DNA of 64,000 bases from Thermodesulfomicrobium sp. WS (GCF_027925145.1 NZ_AP027130.1:1426001-1490000); one strand, 5' to 3'. Positions 38,528 to 48,572 are shown, counted from the first letter of the stretch. Translations and numbers: made by a program. The notes: a model not told the origin generated them from the letters alone.

Positions 38528-41106
38528 GGGGTCGTCTCCACAAGATGTTTCCAGCGTGTCACAAGCGCCAGGGCCTCATCCGGCGCGATGGACGCAAGCG
38601 AAAGGGCCTGCAGCTCACGCAGTACAGGATGGGGAGATGGCTGGGAAGGAGCATCGGTGAAGCGCAGCGGGGTGCAGCTCACGGTCTTTTTCCCTCGGGC
38701 TTCCAACTGCCGCAGGATTTCTTTGGCCCGTTGGATGACCGGCGCAGGCACTCCCGCGAGCCGCGCCACCTCGATGCCGTAGCTGCGATCCGACGGCCCT
38801 GGGACGAGGCGGTGCAGAAAGATGATTTCTCCTTTCCATTCCTTGATGGCCATAGTGCAGTTCTGCACCCCGGGCAAGCTGGCCTCGAGGGCGGTGAGCT
38901 CATGGTAATGGGTGGCAAACAGGGTGCGGATGCCGCCGTGGCGCCGCATGAGCTCTTCCGCCACGGCCCAGGCAAGGGACATGCCGTCAAAGGTGCTCGT
39001 ACCCCGGCCGATCTCATCCAAAATGACCAACGAACGTCGGGTGGCCTGCCGCAGGATGCGGGCGGTCTCGATCATCTCCACCATGAAGGTGGAGTACCCT
39101 TGGGCGAGATTGTCCGAGGCGCCGACCCGGGAAAAGATGCGGTCACACAGGCCGATGCGGGCGCTGGCGGCCGGGACGAAGCTGCCGATCTGGGCAAGGA
39201 TGCAGGCAATGGCGGTTTGCCGCAGAATGGTGGACTTTCCCGCCATGTTGGGACCGGTGATGAGGAGCATCCGGGTGGGGTCTTCCAGGCGGATGTCGCT
39301 GGGGATGGTATTTCCCCGTCCCACGGCCGCCTCCACCACCGGATGTCGGCTTTGCCTCAGGACAATGTCCATGCCCTCGTGGATCTCCGGACGACACCAG
39401 CCGTGACGCAGCGCTGCCTCGGCCAAGGACTGGGCCACGTCCAGCCGGGCCAGGCGATCGGCCTGGGCGGTGAGGCGGGGGTGCCATTTTGCCAAGGTGG
39501 CGCGAAGTTCGGTGAAGAGTTCGTACTCCCGGGCCTTGCGCGCTTCGCAGGCCCCGAGGATGCGCTCTTCCAGTTTTTTGAGCTCGTCGGTGATGTAGCG
39601 CTCTGCGGTGGCCAGGGTTTGGCGGCGGATGAAATGGGCAGGGGCGCTGTCCGCCTGGGCACGGGAGAGCTCGAAATAATACCCGAACACCCGGTTGTAC
39701 CCGAGCTTCAACTTGGGCAGGGCACTGCGCTCCTGCTCCTCCTGCAGCAGCCGGCCCAAGGCCTCTTCTCCGTGCTCCGAGAGCTCGAGGAGTTCGTCGA
39801 GACGGGGATCGAACCCGGAGCGGAAAATCCCGCCCTCGGTGATGAGCGCCGGCGGGTTGTCGGCCAGGGCGCGGGTGAGCAGGTCCGCGGCCTCGGCCAG
39901 ATCGTCCCAGTGGTGCTCGATGGTCGCAAGCTCTTCCGGGAGCGGCTGCAGGCGGGCAAGCCATCCTCGCAGGCGGGGGAGAATCGTCAGCGTGTGACGG
40001 AGGGCCGCCAGATCTCGAGGGTTGGTGCGGTTCATATGGATGCGGGTGGCCAGCCGCTCCAGATCGTAGACGTCGTCCAAAAGCCGCGCCAAGGCTTGGC
40101 GCTCCTGGTCGTGGTCACGAAGAAACGCCACCGCATCGAGCATGCGCTCGATGGGCGCTTGGTCGCGCCACGGTTGGCGCAGCCTTGCGGCCAAAAGCCG
40201 CGCCCCCATGGGCGTGCGGGTGGCGTCCAGGAGGTGCCACAGGGTGCCCTTGCCTTTACGGCCGTCGAGGGTGCGAAAGATTTCCAGATTACGGGTGGTG
40301 AGGTCGTCGATGAGGAGCCCTGCCCGGATGTCCACAGGAGAAAACGGCTGCAGGTGGGTCGCAGGGCAGCGGTGGGTCATCTCCAGATAGCTCAAAAGCG
40401 CCCCACAGCAGCGCGTCAGCTGCGGCGTATCCTCTAAATCCAAGGCGCTGAGCGAGGCCACGCGCTGCGCGCTCTTCACCCGTTCTGCGGCAGATGCCAG
40501 GTCAAAATGGGCCAGCGGCCACCGGGTGATCCGACGGGCGGCAATGCCGGGGGGAAGCGGCGTCTGCTGCCGATCCGGCACGAGGATTTCCCGCGGCTCG
40601 ATCTTGCTCAGCCAGGCCAGTACCGTGTCGGCGTCTTTGGCGGCAACCCCGCTCCACTGGCCGGTGGAAACATCGGCCCAGGCCACGGCAGCGCCATCGT
40701 CCTCGACGAGGACTGCGGCGAGAAAATTGGCGCTCTCCGCTTCCAGGCTGGCGTCTTCCACCACAGTACCCGGGGTGAGGACCCGGGTCACTTCCCGCCG
40801 CACCAGACCCTTGGCCTGGCGCGGGTCTTCCACTTGATCGCACACCGCGATGCTGTAGCCGCGCTCGAGGAGAATCCGGGAGTATTCATGCAAGGCATGA
40901 TGAGGAATGCCGCACATGGGCACCGGATGTTCCGCATGAGGGTTGCGGCTGGTGAGCGCAATTTGAAGTTCTCGTGCCGCAATTTCCGCGTCTTCAAAGA
41001 AGAGCTCAAAAAAGTCGCCCATGCGAAAAAAGAGCAGCGCCTCGGGGTACTGCGCCTTGACCCCCAGGTACTGCTCCATCATGGGCGTCATCTTGGTTTG
41101 GGTCAT
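38524..41106 (-). CDS. mutS: DNA mismatch repair protein MutS
   Basis: Mismatch-recognition ATPase of 860 aa. The N-terminal mismatch-binding motif MGDFFELFFEDA is near residue 30, the clamp and lever helices fill the middle, and the ATPase has Walker A TGPNMAGKSTILRQTA near residue 610 and Walker B VILDEIGRGTSTFDG near residue 688. The C-terminal tail past the helix-turn-helix is short. It starts at MTQTKMTPMM; no clear ribosome binding site is visible, and an ATG five codons later is possible. A hairpin lies between this gene and the preceding LapA-like gene. Confidence 0.95.
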   Translation of the reverse strand: MTQTKMTPMMEQYLGVKAQYPEALLFFRMGDFFELFFEDAEIAARELQIALTSRNPHAEHPVPMCGIPHHALHEYSRILLERGYSIAVCDQVEDPRQAKGLVRREVTRVLTPGTVVEDASLEAESANFLAAVLVEDDGAAVAWADVSTGQWSGVAAKDADTVLAWLSKIEPREILVPDRQQTPLPPGIAARRITRWPLAHFDLASAAERVKSAQRVASLSALDLEDTPQLTRCCGALLSYLEMTHRCPATHLQPFSPVDIRAGLLIDDLTTRNLEIFRTLDGRKGKGTLWHLLDATRTPMGARLLAARLRQPWRDQAPIERMLDAVAFLRDHDQERQALARLLDDVYDLERLATRIHMNRTNPRDLAALRHTLTILPRLRGWLARLQPLPEELATIEHHWDDLAEAADLLTRALADNPPALITEGGIFRSGFDPRLDELLELSEHGEEALGRLLQEEQERSALPKLKLGYNRVFGYYFELSRAQADSAPAHFIRRQTLATAERYITDELKKLEERILGACEARKAREYELFTELRATLAKWHPRLTAQADRLARLDVAQSLAEAALRHGWCRPEIHEGMDIVLRQSRHPVVEAAVGRGNTIPSDIRLEDPTRMLLITGPNMAGKSTILRQTAIACILAQIGSFVPAASARIGLCDRIFSRVGASDNLAQGYSTFMVEMIETARILRQATRRSLVILDEIGRGTSTFDGMSLAWAVAEELMRRHGGIRTLFATHYHELTALEASLPGVQNCTMAIKEWKGEIIFLHRLVPGPSDRSYGIEVARLAGVPAPVIQRAKEILRQLEARGKKTVSCTPLRFTDAPSQPSPHPVLRELQALSLASIAPDEALALVTRWKHLVETTP

Positions 41107-41112
41107 AGAGAG

Positions 41113-41156
41113 ACAACAAAGCGCCGGACACCCCAAGAGCGCGGAGCATCCGGCGC
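41113..41156 (-). terminator. Weak terminator/hairpin before mutS
   Basis: 8-bp GC-only-rich stem (41121-41128 with 41149-41156) with a 20-base loop. On the minus strand it is followed by TTTGTTGT, an imperfect T-run. It lies just after the LapA-like gene and could partly separate it from mutS. Confidence 0.5.
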
Positions 41157-41163
41157 AGGATGG

Positions 41164-41514
41164 TTAGGCTGCGGACTCGGCATCGGGAGCGATGGACGAT
41201 TCTTCTGCAGAAGTGGAGAGTGGGCGATGGGCCGCCACTTGGGCTTCCAACTCGGCCACCTGCTTTTTCAGGGCGCGAACCTGCCCGGCAAGACGCACCC
41301 GCTCCAAGAAGAAATAGAGCGTGCACAAAACCGCGCCCACCAGGAATGCGGTGAGAATAGTGATGTAATACGGCGTTCCAGGCATCTGGATATGAACACC
41401 GAATGCAGACAAACTCAAAGAGAGCTCCTGCATCAGGGCGTCATGATTTTGGACCACGAAGAGCATGGAGAGAAAAAAGAGGAGCACCAGACCAAGGACT
41501 TTGAGATACCGCAT
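41164..41514 (-). CDS. LapA-domain (DUF1049) inner-membrane protein
   Basis: Protein of 116 aa with two membrane segments (about residues 5-22 and 48-68) followed by a coiled coil (ERVRLAGQVRALKKQVAELE) and an acidic tail. This is the layout of LapA/DUF1049 proteins (YciS/LapA in E. coli act in lipopolysaccharide assembly control). The link to LPS here is inference. It starts three bases after the HIT gene on the same strand. Confidence 0.75.
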   Translation of the reverse strand: MRYLKVLGLVLLFFLSMLFVVQNHDALMQELSLSLSAFGVHIQMPGTPYYITILTAFLVGAVLCTLYFFLERVRLAGQVRALKKQVAELEAQVAAHRPLSTSAEESSIAPDAESAA

Positions 41515-41517
41515 AGG

Positions 41518-42018
41518 TCACCTCGGAGATTGAAGGTTGAGAAAAAGAGGACGAAGCTTTGCATACGTGGAGCGCAAATGCTCCGGGATAACCGAAACTT
41601 CACTCATGATCGCCATAAAAGAGTGATCTCCATTCCAGCGCGGAACGAGATGCACGTGGAGATGCTCACGGATTCCTGCACCGGCGGCTTCACCAATATT
41701 TACTCCAATATTGATGCCATGGGGATGGAACGCAGTCTCCAACACCTTTGCGGAAATTTGAACATAATCCATGAGTTCATGAAGTTCAGATGTAGAGAGT
41801 TCTGTGATATGGTGAACGTGCCGATATGGGGTGACCATGACATGTCCACTGCTATACGGATAGATATTCATGATTACAAAACAATGTTGCGCACGGCACA
41901 AGACAAAGCGATCTTCGTCTTCTTCGGTGGTTTCCGGAAGACAAAAGACACAGGTGTTGGGCTTAGGGCCGAGGATGTATTCGATGCGCCACGGGGCGTA
42001 GAGGGTTTTGCGAATCAT
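41518..42018 (-). CDS. HIT family nucleotide hydrolase/transferase
   Basis: Protein of 166 aa with the histidine-triad motif [13 protein letters not shown] near residues 119-131 and an N-terminal CVFC pair (residues 23-26) that in relatives helps bind zinc. Proteins of this type act on diadenosine polyphosphates or nucleoside phosphoramidates (AP4A phosphorylase-like). The start overlaps the stop of the ABC-transporter ATPase (ATGA), so it is translated with that operon, although no functional link is obvious. Confidence 0.9.
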   Translation of the reverse strand: MIRKTLYAPWRIEYILGPKPNTCVFCLPETTEEDEDRFVLCRAQHCFVIMNIYPYSSGHVMVTPYRHVHHITELSTSELHELMDYVQISAKVLETAFHPHGINIGVNIGEAAGAGIREHLHVHLVPRWNGDHSFMAIMSEVSVIPEHLRSTYAKLRPLFLNLQSPR

Positions 42019-42755
42019 AGGATTTGGCTCAAAAACTTTTGCGTGCGGGGATGCTTGGGGGCGGTAAAGAGCTGCTCGGGCGGGGCGACTTCCAGGATCT
42101 GTCCCTGATCCATGAACACCATGCGGTCCGCCACTTCGCGGGCAAAGCCCATCTCGTGGGTGACCACCACCATGGTCATGCCTTCCCGGGCGAGCTGGGT
42201 CATGACGTCGAGCACCTCACCGATCATCTCTGGATCCAGGGCCGAAGTGGGCTCGTCAAACAGCATGATTTTGGGCTGCATGGCAAGGGCCCGGGCAATG
42301 GCCACCCGCTGTTTCTGTCCACCGGAGAGCATGGCGGGATAGACGTCCGCCTTGTCACGGATACCCACTTTGTCGAGCAAGGCCATGGCAAGGTTTTTGG
42401 CTTCGAGCTCCGGCATCTTTTTGAGCTTCATGGGGGCCATGATGATGTTTCCCAGAACCGTCTTGTGGGGGAAGAGGTTGAAGTTCTGGAAGACCATGCC
42501 GAGCTCCTGGCGGATGCGATTGATATCGTGTTCCCCGGAGTGCACATTTTTGCCATCCACGATGATCTGGCCCGCATCGATGGTTTCGAGGCGATTGATG
42601 GTCCGCAGCAATGTCGATTTCCCCGATCCACTGGGGCCGATGATGACGACTTTTTCCCCGGTGGCGATATCGAGGCTGACATTGGACAATGCCTGCAAGC
42701 TGCCAAAATATTTGAAGACGTTTTGAATCTGGATGATCGGTTCAGGAGCGTTCAT
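42015..42755 (-). CDS. Polar amino acid ABC transporter, ATP-binding protein
   Basis: GlnQ/HisP-type ATPase of 246 aa. Walker [16 protein letters not shown] is near residue 36, signature [16 protein letters not shown] near residue 142, Walker [15 protein letters not shown] near residue 163, and H-loop [10 protein letters not shown] near residue 196. It drives import through the permease encoded just upstream, whose 3' end it overlaps by 14 bases. No own ribosome binding site is clear, so coupling is likely. Confidence 0.93.
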   Translation of the reverse strand: MNAPEPIIQIQNVFKYFGSLQALSNVSLDIATGEKVVIIGPSGSGKSTLLRTINRLETIDAGQIIVDGKNVHSGEHDINRIRQELGMVFQNFNLFPHKTVLGNIIMAPMKLKKMPELEAKNLAMALLDKVGIRDKADVYPAMLSGGQKQRVAIARALAMQPKIMLFDEPTSALDPEMIGEVLDVMTQLAREGMTMVVVTHEMGFAREVADRMVFMDQGQILEVAPPEQLFTAPKHPRTQKFLSQIL

Positions 42756-43548
42756 AATAATCGAGTTTGCTTTCCATGCGGCTCACCGCCTTGGAGAGAA
42801 TCAAGGTGATGATGAGATAGACAAGCGCGACAACGGTATATGCCTCGAAATAGAGGAAGGACTCACTGGCAAATTCTCGTCCCCGGCGCAGGATGTCCGA
42901 CACCGCGAGGATGGATACCAGAGAGCTATCTTTGAGCAGGGCGATAAATTCATTGCCCACTGGCGGCAAAATCGTGCGCCAGGCCTGCGGCAAGATGACC
43001 AAGGCCATGGTTTGCGCCCGATTGAACCCCAATGACCGGGCTGCCTCGGTTTGCCCTTTGTCAATAGAATCGATGCCCGCCCGAAACACTTCGCCCATGT
43101 ACGCGCCATAGCAGATCCCCATGGCAAGCACGGCGGCAGTCAGCGGCGGCAAGGAGCTGAAGGACTCGATGCGGCCTAGGGCATAGTAAATGTAAAAAAG
43201 CTGGACAAGGAGGGGGATCCCGCGGATCACCTCCACGTAGGTGGAGGCTATGAGATTGAAAAACCGATTACGGGAAAGCCGCCCAAGCCCGGTCACCAAT
43301 CCAAGCACCAAGGAAAGCAGAATAGACAAAAATGTCACCTGAAAGGTAACGACGATTCCATCCGGCAAAAAAGAAAGAATATGGAAATAGGGTGATGGAT
43401 AAAAAACGCAAAGGTAGGTCAATACAGCGATGGCGCCAATGAAAGAAACCCACCAGGCGGTAAAGAGGCCATGGTCCTTTTTGGATGGAATTGCAGCGCC
43501 ATCGCCAATATCAATTTTGACTGGTTGTGGGTGGCTTTGTTGATTCAT
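42742..43548 (-). CDS. Polar amino acid ABC transporter, permease
   Basis: Inner-membrane permease of 268 aa with about five to six membrane segments. The family EAA loop is in [20 protein letters not shown], near residues 163-182, where the ATPase docks. The N-terminal 30 residues are cytoplasmic and Lys/Asp-rich. It is the only permease in the operon, so it should act as a homodimer. A terminator lies between it and the upstream binding-protein gene. Confidence 0.92.
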   Translation of the reverse strand: MNQQSHPQPVKIDIGDGAAIPSKKDHGLFTAWWVSFIGAIAVLTYLCVFYPSPYFHILSFLPDGIVVTFQVTFLSILLSLVLGLVTGLGRLSRNRFFNLIASTYVEVIRGIPLLVQLFYIYYALGRIESFSSLPPLTAAVLAMGICYGAYMGEVFRAGIDSIDKGQTEAARSLGFNRAQTMALVILPQAWRTILPPVGNEFIALLKDSSLVSILAVSDILRRGREFASESFLYFEAYTVVALVYLIITLILSKAVSRMESKLDYYERS

Positions 43549-43571
43549 AGGTTTTTTTACGGATATTGAAG

Positions 43572-43609
43572 AAAAAAGGTCATGCCGGAAGCAGGGCCTC
43601 CGGCATGAC
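43572..43609 (-). terminator. Intercistronic terminator after the binding-protein gene
   Basis: On the minus strand an 11-bp perfect stem (arms 43579-43589 and 43599-43609) is followed by a run of six T (43572-43577 as A on the plus strand). It lies inside the ABC operon between the solute-binding protein and the permease. Partial read-through would give far more binding protein than membrane components. Confidence 0.85.
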
Positions 43610-43614
43610 GGATT

Positions 43615-44358
43615 TTAGTTGTTCTTTTTGAACCATTTGGCGTAAATGGCGTCATATTCCCCATTTGCTTTGATCTTTTTGAGGCCGTCGTTGATGAGCT
43701 GGAGGACTTCGGCGTTCCCCTTCTTGACCGCAATGCCCAGATATTCCGGCTTGTCGGAAGCGATGGTGAAGGCAAGGGTCAATTTTTGGGAATACTGGGG
43801 ATGCTGGAGGGCGTAGTCTGAAGCCACCGGGCTGTCGGCAATGACGGCATCCAGCCGTCCATTGTACAGGTCTTCCACTGCCAGACCGATCTCGTCATAG
43901 GATTTGGCCTGGGCCCCGTCGATGGTCTTGGCCACGAAATATCCTGTGGTCCCCATCTGGGAGGCGATGGTTTTGCCCTTGAGGTCTTGGATGGAAGCGA
44001 TCTTGGCGCCTTTGGCCGTAATCACGCCCTGCTGCACCTCAAAATAGGGCTCGCTGAAGTCCATGGCCTGTTTGCGCTCTTCCGTAATGGACACGGAGGA
44101 TGCCACGGCGTCGTACTTGCCGGCAGCCAGTCCCGCAAAGATGCCGTCCCAGGCCGTATTTTTGAGTACCGGCGTAAATCCTGCCGCCTTTCCAATGGCG
44201 CGCACGATGTCCGGACCAAAACCGACGATCTGTTTGTTGGCATCGAGCATCTCCATGGGCGGATAGGTGGCGTCCACGGCAAAGACGATTTCTTTGGCCA
44301 AGGCAGGGGAGCCGAGGCAGGCAAGAAGCATCAGGGCAACAAGGGCGCGTCGCAGCAT
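43615..44358 (-). CDS. Periplasmic amino-acid-binding protein of ABC transporter
   Basis: Solute-binding protein (family 3) of 247 aa with a 21-residue signal peptide cut after ALA. Segments typical of polar amino acid binders are VFAVDATYPPMEM, GFGPDIVRAIGKAAG and the ligand loop MDFSEPYFEVQQGV. The exact amino acid cannot be read from sequence. A GGAGGAAG precedes the start. It is the first gene of the transporter operon, and its promoter should lie in the 77 bases upstream. Confidence 0.92.
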   Translation of the reverse strand: MLRRALVALMLLACLGSPALAKEIVFAVDATYPPMEMLDANKQIVGFGPDIVRAIGKAAGFTPVLKNTAWDGIFAGLAAGKYDAVASSVSITEERKQAMDFSEPYFEVQQGVITAKGAKIASIQDLKGKTIASQMGTTGYFVAKTIDGAQAKSYDEIGLAVEDLYNGRLDAVIADSPVASDYALQHPQYSQKLTLAFTIASDKPEYLGIAVKKGNAEVLQLINDGLKKIKANGEYDAIYAKWFKKNN

Positions 44359-44435
44359 CTTTCTTCCTCCATAAAGGTAACAGGTTTGCGAACTGTTCGT
44401 CCCGCCGAGGGGGGCGAAAAAACGTTCGCTGTTGC

Positions 44436-47117
44436 CTAAAGAATGCCGGCACTTCGGTCAAGGGAGCGCGCTTTTGGGCGTGGTTGTCCCCACACCCGGG
44501 CAAGCCGGGCCACGGCTTGCAGTTGCTCTTCCCGGCTGCTCCAGGAGCCATTGAGGAGCCCCCGGCGCACTGCCCGCAGAATTCGACCGTACACCGGGCC
44601 TGGAGGGATCCCCAAGGCGGCGATGTCCGCTCCGGAGACGAGCAGCTTCATATCCCGAAGTGTTGTGATGTAGAGGGAAATATTGCGCTTGACGTCATGA
44701 TTGGCGCTTCGGGCCATGGCATAGAGCAGTCCTTCGAGGGGGAGCGGCTCCAAGATTTCGGCGAGACGTGACCGAGAAAGTCCTCGACGCAGCCCCTGCT
44801 CCAGACCCATGAGGGCGCCACGCACCTGATAGCGCAGCCCGGAAAGCATGGAATGCTGCTTTTGCGACACGCCAAAGCGCTGCGCCAGCCGAGAAAAGTC
44901 GGCGGCTTCCATGCCTGAACACAAGGCAAGGAAGTAGACAATCCATGCCTTGGGGCGTTCGGAACGGTACAAAAGGCCGTACCAGGTGAGCACGCGTTCG
45001 ATTTCCCGCAAGAATGGTTCTTTGGTTGTGGGAAAATGGATCGCTGGATGGATCTGCTGCAGCACCCCTAAAGAACGGAGTCGTAGGAGTGAATCCACAG
45101 GAGCTGCGTCACTCAAAAGCAGCACCAGTTCATGCAGGATGCGTCCACCAGACAGACGCTGAAAAAGATTATGGCGCAGGGCGTTTTTGATCAGCCGCTC
45201 GGTTTGGACATTGATGGAAAAACGAAAACGTTGTTCAAAACGCACGGCACGAAGGATACGGGTAGGGTCTTCCACGAACGAAAGGGAATGGAGCACGCGG
45301 ATGACCCGATCTTTGAGGTCTTGCTGGCCGCCGAAAAAATCCACCAACAAGCCGAAATGTTCGGGATCCAGATGGACCGCCAGGGTGTTGATGGAAAAAT
45401 CCCGGCGAAAGAGGTCCATCTTCAGGGAGGAAAGCTCCACCACCGGCAAGGCCGCAGGGTACTCGTAGTACTCCAACCGGGCAGTGGCGACGTCGATCTT
45501 CTCTCCCCCGGGCAGGATGATCACCGCAGTATGGAATTTGGGATGGGGACGTACGCGTCCTCCCAATTGCTTGCCCAAGGCGTGTGCAAAGGTGATGCCT
45601 TCACCTTCCACCACCAGGTCGATGTCGTCGTTGGGATTGCCAAGGAGGATGTCGCGGACAAATCCTCCCACGGCGTACACCGGCATCGCCAACTCTTGGC
45701 CCACGCGGCCGGCGGTCTCCAGCAAGGCCACGGTGGCAGGGGAGAGCCGTTCGCGCAGCAGGTGGGCAATGGAGCGCTCGGTGCGTCGTCCAGGGAGCAG
45801 GGATTCCGGGATGCGGGCAGGCTCCTGCACCAAGAGGTGGATGAGGTCCGTGCGGGTGACGACCCCCACCATGGTCTCGGCACGCATTACCGGCACCAAC
45901 CGCTGGCGCTGGCCGAGGATGATCTCCATCACCGCGTAGAGGTCCTCGTCTTCAGCGACCGTGCGGATCTCTTCCTGCATATACTCCCGCACCCGTTCCT
46001 CCCCCAAACCATGGGCCACGGCCTTGTCCGCCACGGCATGCTCGATGACGCCCACCGGCGTTTGCCCCTCCATCACCGGCAAGGCCTTGAACCCGTAGCG
46101 GGTCATGATGTTCGCGGCCTCTTTCAGGGGCTGCTTGGCATCGATGCCCACGGCTGGGGCGGACATGAAATGCCGCACCAGGCGGCTGCGGTGGATGGCA
46201 GAGTAGAGCAGGGCAAAGAGTTCGTCTTTGATTTGTGCCAGTGTGCGGTCCTTGATGGAGGCCGATGCCGCATAGGGGTGGCCGCCGCCGCCAAAGGAGC
46301 GGCAAATGAGTCCTGCATCCACCTCGGCGATCTTGCTTCGGGCCACGAGCTGCACGCGGTCCGCCATGCGGCAGAGGGCAAACAGCACGCGGATGTTTTC
46401 CATCTCCATGAGCTTGTGCGCCAAAAGGGCAAAGTCCGCCATGTAGGTCTCAGACTCGGCCTCCGCCACCACAATTTCGAGACCGTTGATGGTGTGGGTG
46501 ACCGCGGAGTCCAGCAGACGCGAGAGCAGTGTCAGCTGCTCCGCAGAAAGGTCGCGGCGCAGGATATCGTGAATGATATCCAGATCCATGCCACACGCCC
46601 GAAGCCAGGCGGCAGCCTGAAAATCGTGCTCGGTGGTGGAAGAAAAGGTGAAGTGTCCGGTATCTTCGTAAATGCCCAGGCCAAGAATGGTTGCTTCGTC
46701 GGGGCTCACCGTGATGCCGCGATCCCGGAGTTCATGCACTAAAATACTCGTGGTCGCTCCCCATGGAAGAATGATGGATTTTTCTGCATGGATATCGTTC
46801 GTTTCTCCGAGATGATGATCATAGATATGCACTGTAGCCTTTTCGAGAAGGTGCTCCACATGGGGGATACGACTTTTTTGCGCCGTATCGACGACGACAA
46901 TTGTATTGATATGTTGCTGTTCGACATCTTTGATGTTTTGGAATTGAAAAAGATACATGACGCTTTGCAAAAAATAGTTGCGAAGCGCACTTTCTTGACT
47001 CCCTGGGAAGATGAGCGCCGCATGTGGATAGAGTTTGGAGGCTGCGATCATGGCCGCCAAGGCGTCGAAATCCGCGTTGGCATGACAGGTGATGATGGTA
47101 GTGACCGGCTCGCTCAT
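44436..47117 (-). CDS. DHH phosphoesterase - CBS - poly(A) polymerase/tRNA nucleotidyltransferase fusion
   Basis: Fusion of 893 aa. DHH/DHHA1 phosphoesterase (residues 1-305, with HANADFDALAAM, VVVDTA, YDHHLGE and the GGGGHPYAAS motif), two CBS domains (about 315-450) and a class II nucleotidyltransferase (about 475-890, with VGGFVRDILLG, DDIDLVVEG and RRDFSINTLAV). The type occurs in Deltaproteobacteria, Aquifex and relatives, where one enzyme may be an A-adding or poly(A)-polymerase form. The DHH part may be a nanoRNase-like 3' exonuclease and the CBS pair may sense an adenine nucleotide. With the HD-type Cca at 20704 there are two nucleotidyltransferases. The ATG overlaps the xerD stop. 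Confidence 0.9.
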   Translation of the reverse strand: MSEPVTTIITCHANADFDALAAMIAASKLYPHAALIFPGSQESALRNYFLQSVMYLFQFQNIKDVEQQHINTIVVVDTAQKSRIPHVEHLLEKATVHIYDHHLGETNDIHAEKSIILPWGATTSILVHELRDRGITVSPDEATILGLGIYEDTGHFTFSSTTEHDFQAAAWLRACGMDLDIIHDILRRDLSAEQLTLLSRLLDSAVTHTINGLEIVVAEAESETYMADFALLAHKLMEMENIRVLFALCRMADRVQLVARSKIAEVDAGLICRSFGGGGHPYAASASIKDRTLAQIKDELFALLYSAIHRSRLVRHFMSAPAVGIDAKQPLKEAANIMTRYGFKALPVMEGQTPVGVIEHAVADKAVAHGLGEERVREYMQEEIRTVAEDEDLYAVMEIILGQRQRLVPVMRAETMVGVVTRTDLIHLLVQEPARIPESLLPGRRTERSIAHLLRERLSPATVALLETAGRVGQELAMPVYAVGGFVRDILLGNPNDDIDLVVEGEGITFAHALGKQLGGRVRPHPKFHTAVIILPGGEKIDVATARLEYYEYPAALPVVELSSLKMDLFRRDFSINTLAVHLDPEHFGLLVDFFGGQQDLKDRVIRVLHSLSFVEDPTRILRAVRFEQRFRFSINVQTERLIKNALRHNLFQRLSGGRILHELVLLLSDAAPVDSLLRLRSLGVLQQIHPAIHFPTTKEPFLREIERVLTWYGLLYRSERPKAWIVYFLALCSGMEAADFSRLAQRFGVSQKQHSMLSGLRYQVRGALMGLEQGLRRGLSRSRLAEILEPLPLEGLLYAMARSANHDVKRNISLYITTLRDMKLLVSGADIAALGIPPGPVYGRILRAVRRGLLNGSWSSREEQLQAVARLARVWGQPRPKARSLDRSAGIL

Positions 47118-47998
47118 GGGTCGTTTCGGGGGTGATGCAGGTGATGGAGGGCGCGCAAACGGCTCGTATGCACATGGGTGTAGATGGTGGTGGCGGTGAT
47201 ATCGGCGTGTCCGAGAAGGATCTGCACGGTGCGCAGGTCCGCTCCGCCTTCCAGGAGGTGGGTGGCAAAGGAGTGGCGCAGGGTGTGTGGAGAAATGGTG
47301 ATGGAGATCCCGGCGGCCTGGGCATAGCCTTTGATGAGCTTCCAGACTCCTTGCCGGGAAAGGGAGCGTCCAAAGCGGTTGACAAAGATTTTTGGGACTT
47401 GGGGGCGGAGACGGGGGCGAAAAACCTTCAAGTATCGCTCGAGGCTGTGCGCGGCGACCTCGTGCAGCGGGGCGAGGCGTTCGGCATCGCCCTTGCCGAT
47501 GACCCGGATGACGCCGGCTTGAACATCCACGTCCTTCACGTTGATGGAGATGGCCTCGGAGACCCGCAGCCCCGCTGCGTACAGGATCTCCAGTAAAGCG
47601 CGGTCCCGAGCCCCCAAGGCGGTGGTGGGATCCGGCGCGGCGAGCAGGGCGGCCACGTCCTCTTGCGAAAGGACGGCGGGGAGTTTTCGGGGGATGCGGG
47701 GGCTGTCCACCAGACGCGCGGGATTGGGACCGCCATGGGTTTCTTCCACAAAGGCGAAAAAGCCTCGCAAGGCGGAGAGCTGGCGGGCGAGCGTGCGTGG
47801 GGTTACCCCTTGGGCCTTGCGGCTGGCGAGGTATGCCAGGACGATTTCGGCATCGATGTGTTCGAGCAGGACTGTATCAGTCCCAGACAGCGCGTCCAAA
47901 AAGGCGGATACGTCCGCAGCGTAGGCAGTGACCGTGTTTTCGGACAGTCCCCGAATGACCGTCAAATGGGTGAGGTAGGCATCGAGCAGGGCATGCAT
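47114..47998 (-). CDS. xerD: Tyrosine recombinase XerD/XerC
   Basis: Site-specific recombinase of 294 aa, the normal size. The N-terminal SAM-like DNA-binding domain begins ALLDAYLTHLTVIRGLSENT. The catalytic residues are seen as Arg in AAGLRVSEA, His-Arg in PHTLRHSFATHL, His in LLGHADI and the Tyr nucleophile in TTIYTHV. It resolves chromosome dimers at dif, so it is a housekeeping gene and not an island integrase. Start chosen to match XerD; longer in-frame extensions reach into the divergent folK. It is transcribed with the DHH-CBS-PAP fusion. The gene could equally be the XerC partner. Confidence 0.88.
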   Translation of the reverse strand: MHALLDAYLTHLTVIRGLSENTVTAYAADVSAFLDALSGTDTVLLEHIDAEIVLAYLASRKAQGVTPRTLARQLSALRGFFAFVEETHGGPNPARLVDSPRIPRKLPAVLSQEDVAALLAAPDPTTALGARDRALLEILYAAGLRVSEAISINVKDVDVQAGVIRVIGKGDAERLAPLHEVAAHSLERYLKVFRPRLRPQVPKIFVNRFGRSLSRQGVWKLIKGYAQAAGISITISPHTLRHSFATHLLEGGADLRTVQILLGHADITATTIYTHVHTSRLRALHHLHHPRNDP

Positions 47999-48062
47999 GA
48001 CAGGGGCCTTCGTACCCAAGGCGTCTTGCCGGTACAAGGGAAAATGAGTAGCGCCGTTGTCC

Positions 48063-48572
48063 ATGACAACGACACCATGCCATGCCTTTTTGGGTTTGGG
48101 TTCCAACAAGGGCGAAAGCGAGCGGCTTCTTGCTGTGGCCCGAGACCGCATTGCCCGCATTCCGCAGACCACTCTCGTGGCGGCGTCCTCCGTATACCGG
48201 ACCCAACCGCAACTGTACGCCGACCAGCCATGGTTTTGGAATCAAGTGGTGCGGGTGCAGACAGCGCTCTCCCCCGGGGAACTCCTGGCGGCCACCCAAA
48301 CCATCGAAGCGGAATTGGGACGCAATCGCCGCCAGGAGGAGCGTTTTGGTCCGCGCACCATGGATATCGACATCCTCATGTTTGGAGACCTTCAAGTGCA
48401 GGACGAGGTTCTCACCATACCGCATCCGCGGCTTGTGGAGCGCGCTTTCATGCTCGTGCCGCTTTTGGAGCTGGAACCTCAAGCGATCTTGCCCGACGGT
48501 ACCGTGTTGCGCGAGGCGCTCGATCATCTTTCGTATACCTGGAGTAATGACCAGATTTGGCAAGCAAACTAA
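48063..48572 (+). CDS. folK: HPPK, 6-hydroxymethyl-7,8-dihydropterin pyrophosphokinase
   Basis: Folate-pathway enzyme of 169 aa that moves pyrophosphate from ATP to hydroxymethyl-dihydropterin. The N-terminal FLGLGSNKGE and the HPPK signature RFGPRTMDIDILMFGD (near residues 97-112, with the two metal-binding aspartates) are clear. No strong ribosome binding site is seen before the ATG, and a TTG two codons earlier is possible. It is divergent from xerD and 9 bases before a small YHS-type gene. Confidence 0.94.
   Translation: MTTTPCHAFLGLGSNKGESERLLAVARDRIARIPQTTLVAASSVYRTQPQLYADQPWFWNQVVRVQTALSPGELLAATQTIEAELGRNRRQEERFGPRTMDIDILMFGDLQVQDEVLTIPHPRLVERAFMLVPLLELEPQAILPDGTVLREALDHLSYTWSNDQIWQAN

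Noticed and set aside
44388-44400. GAAC/GTTC palindrome near the binding-protein promoter as a LexA/SOS box
   Set aside because: The half-site spacing is one base, whereas known GAAC-type boxes need four. No other operator evidence.
47114-47998. The tyrosine recombinase as integrase of the BREX island
   Set aside because: It is 32 kb away, has the normal XerC/D length and is in an operon with core genes, so it is the chromosomal dimer resolvase.
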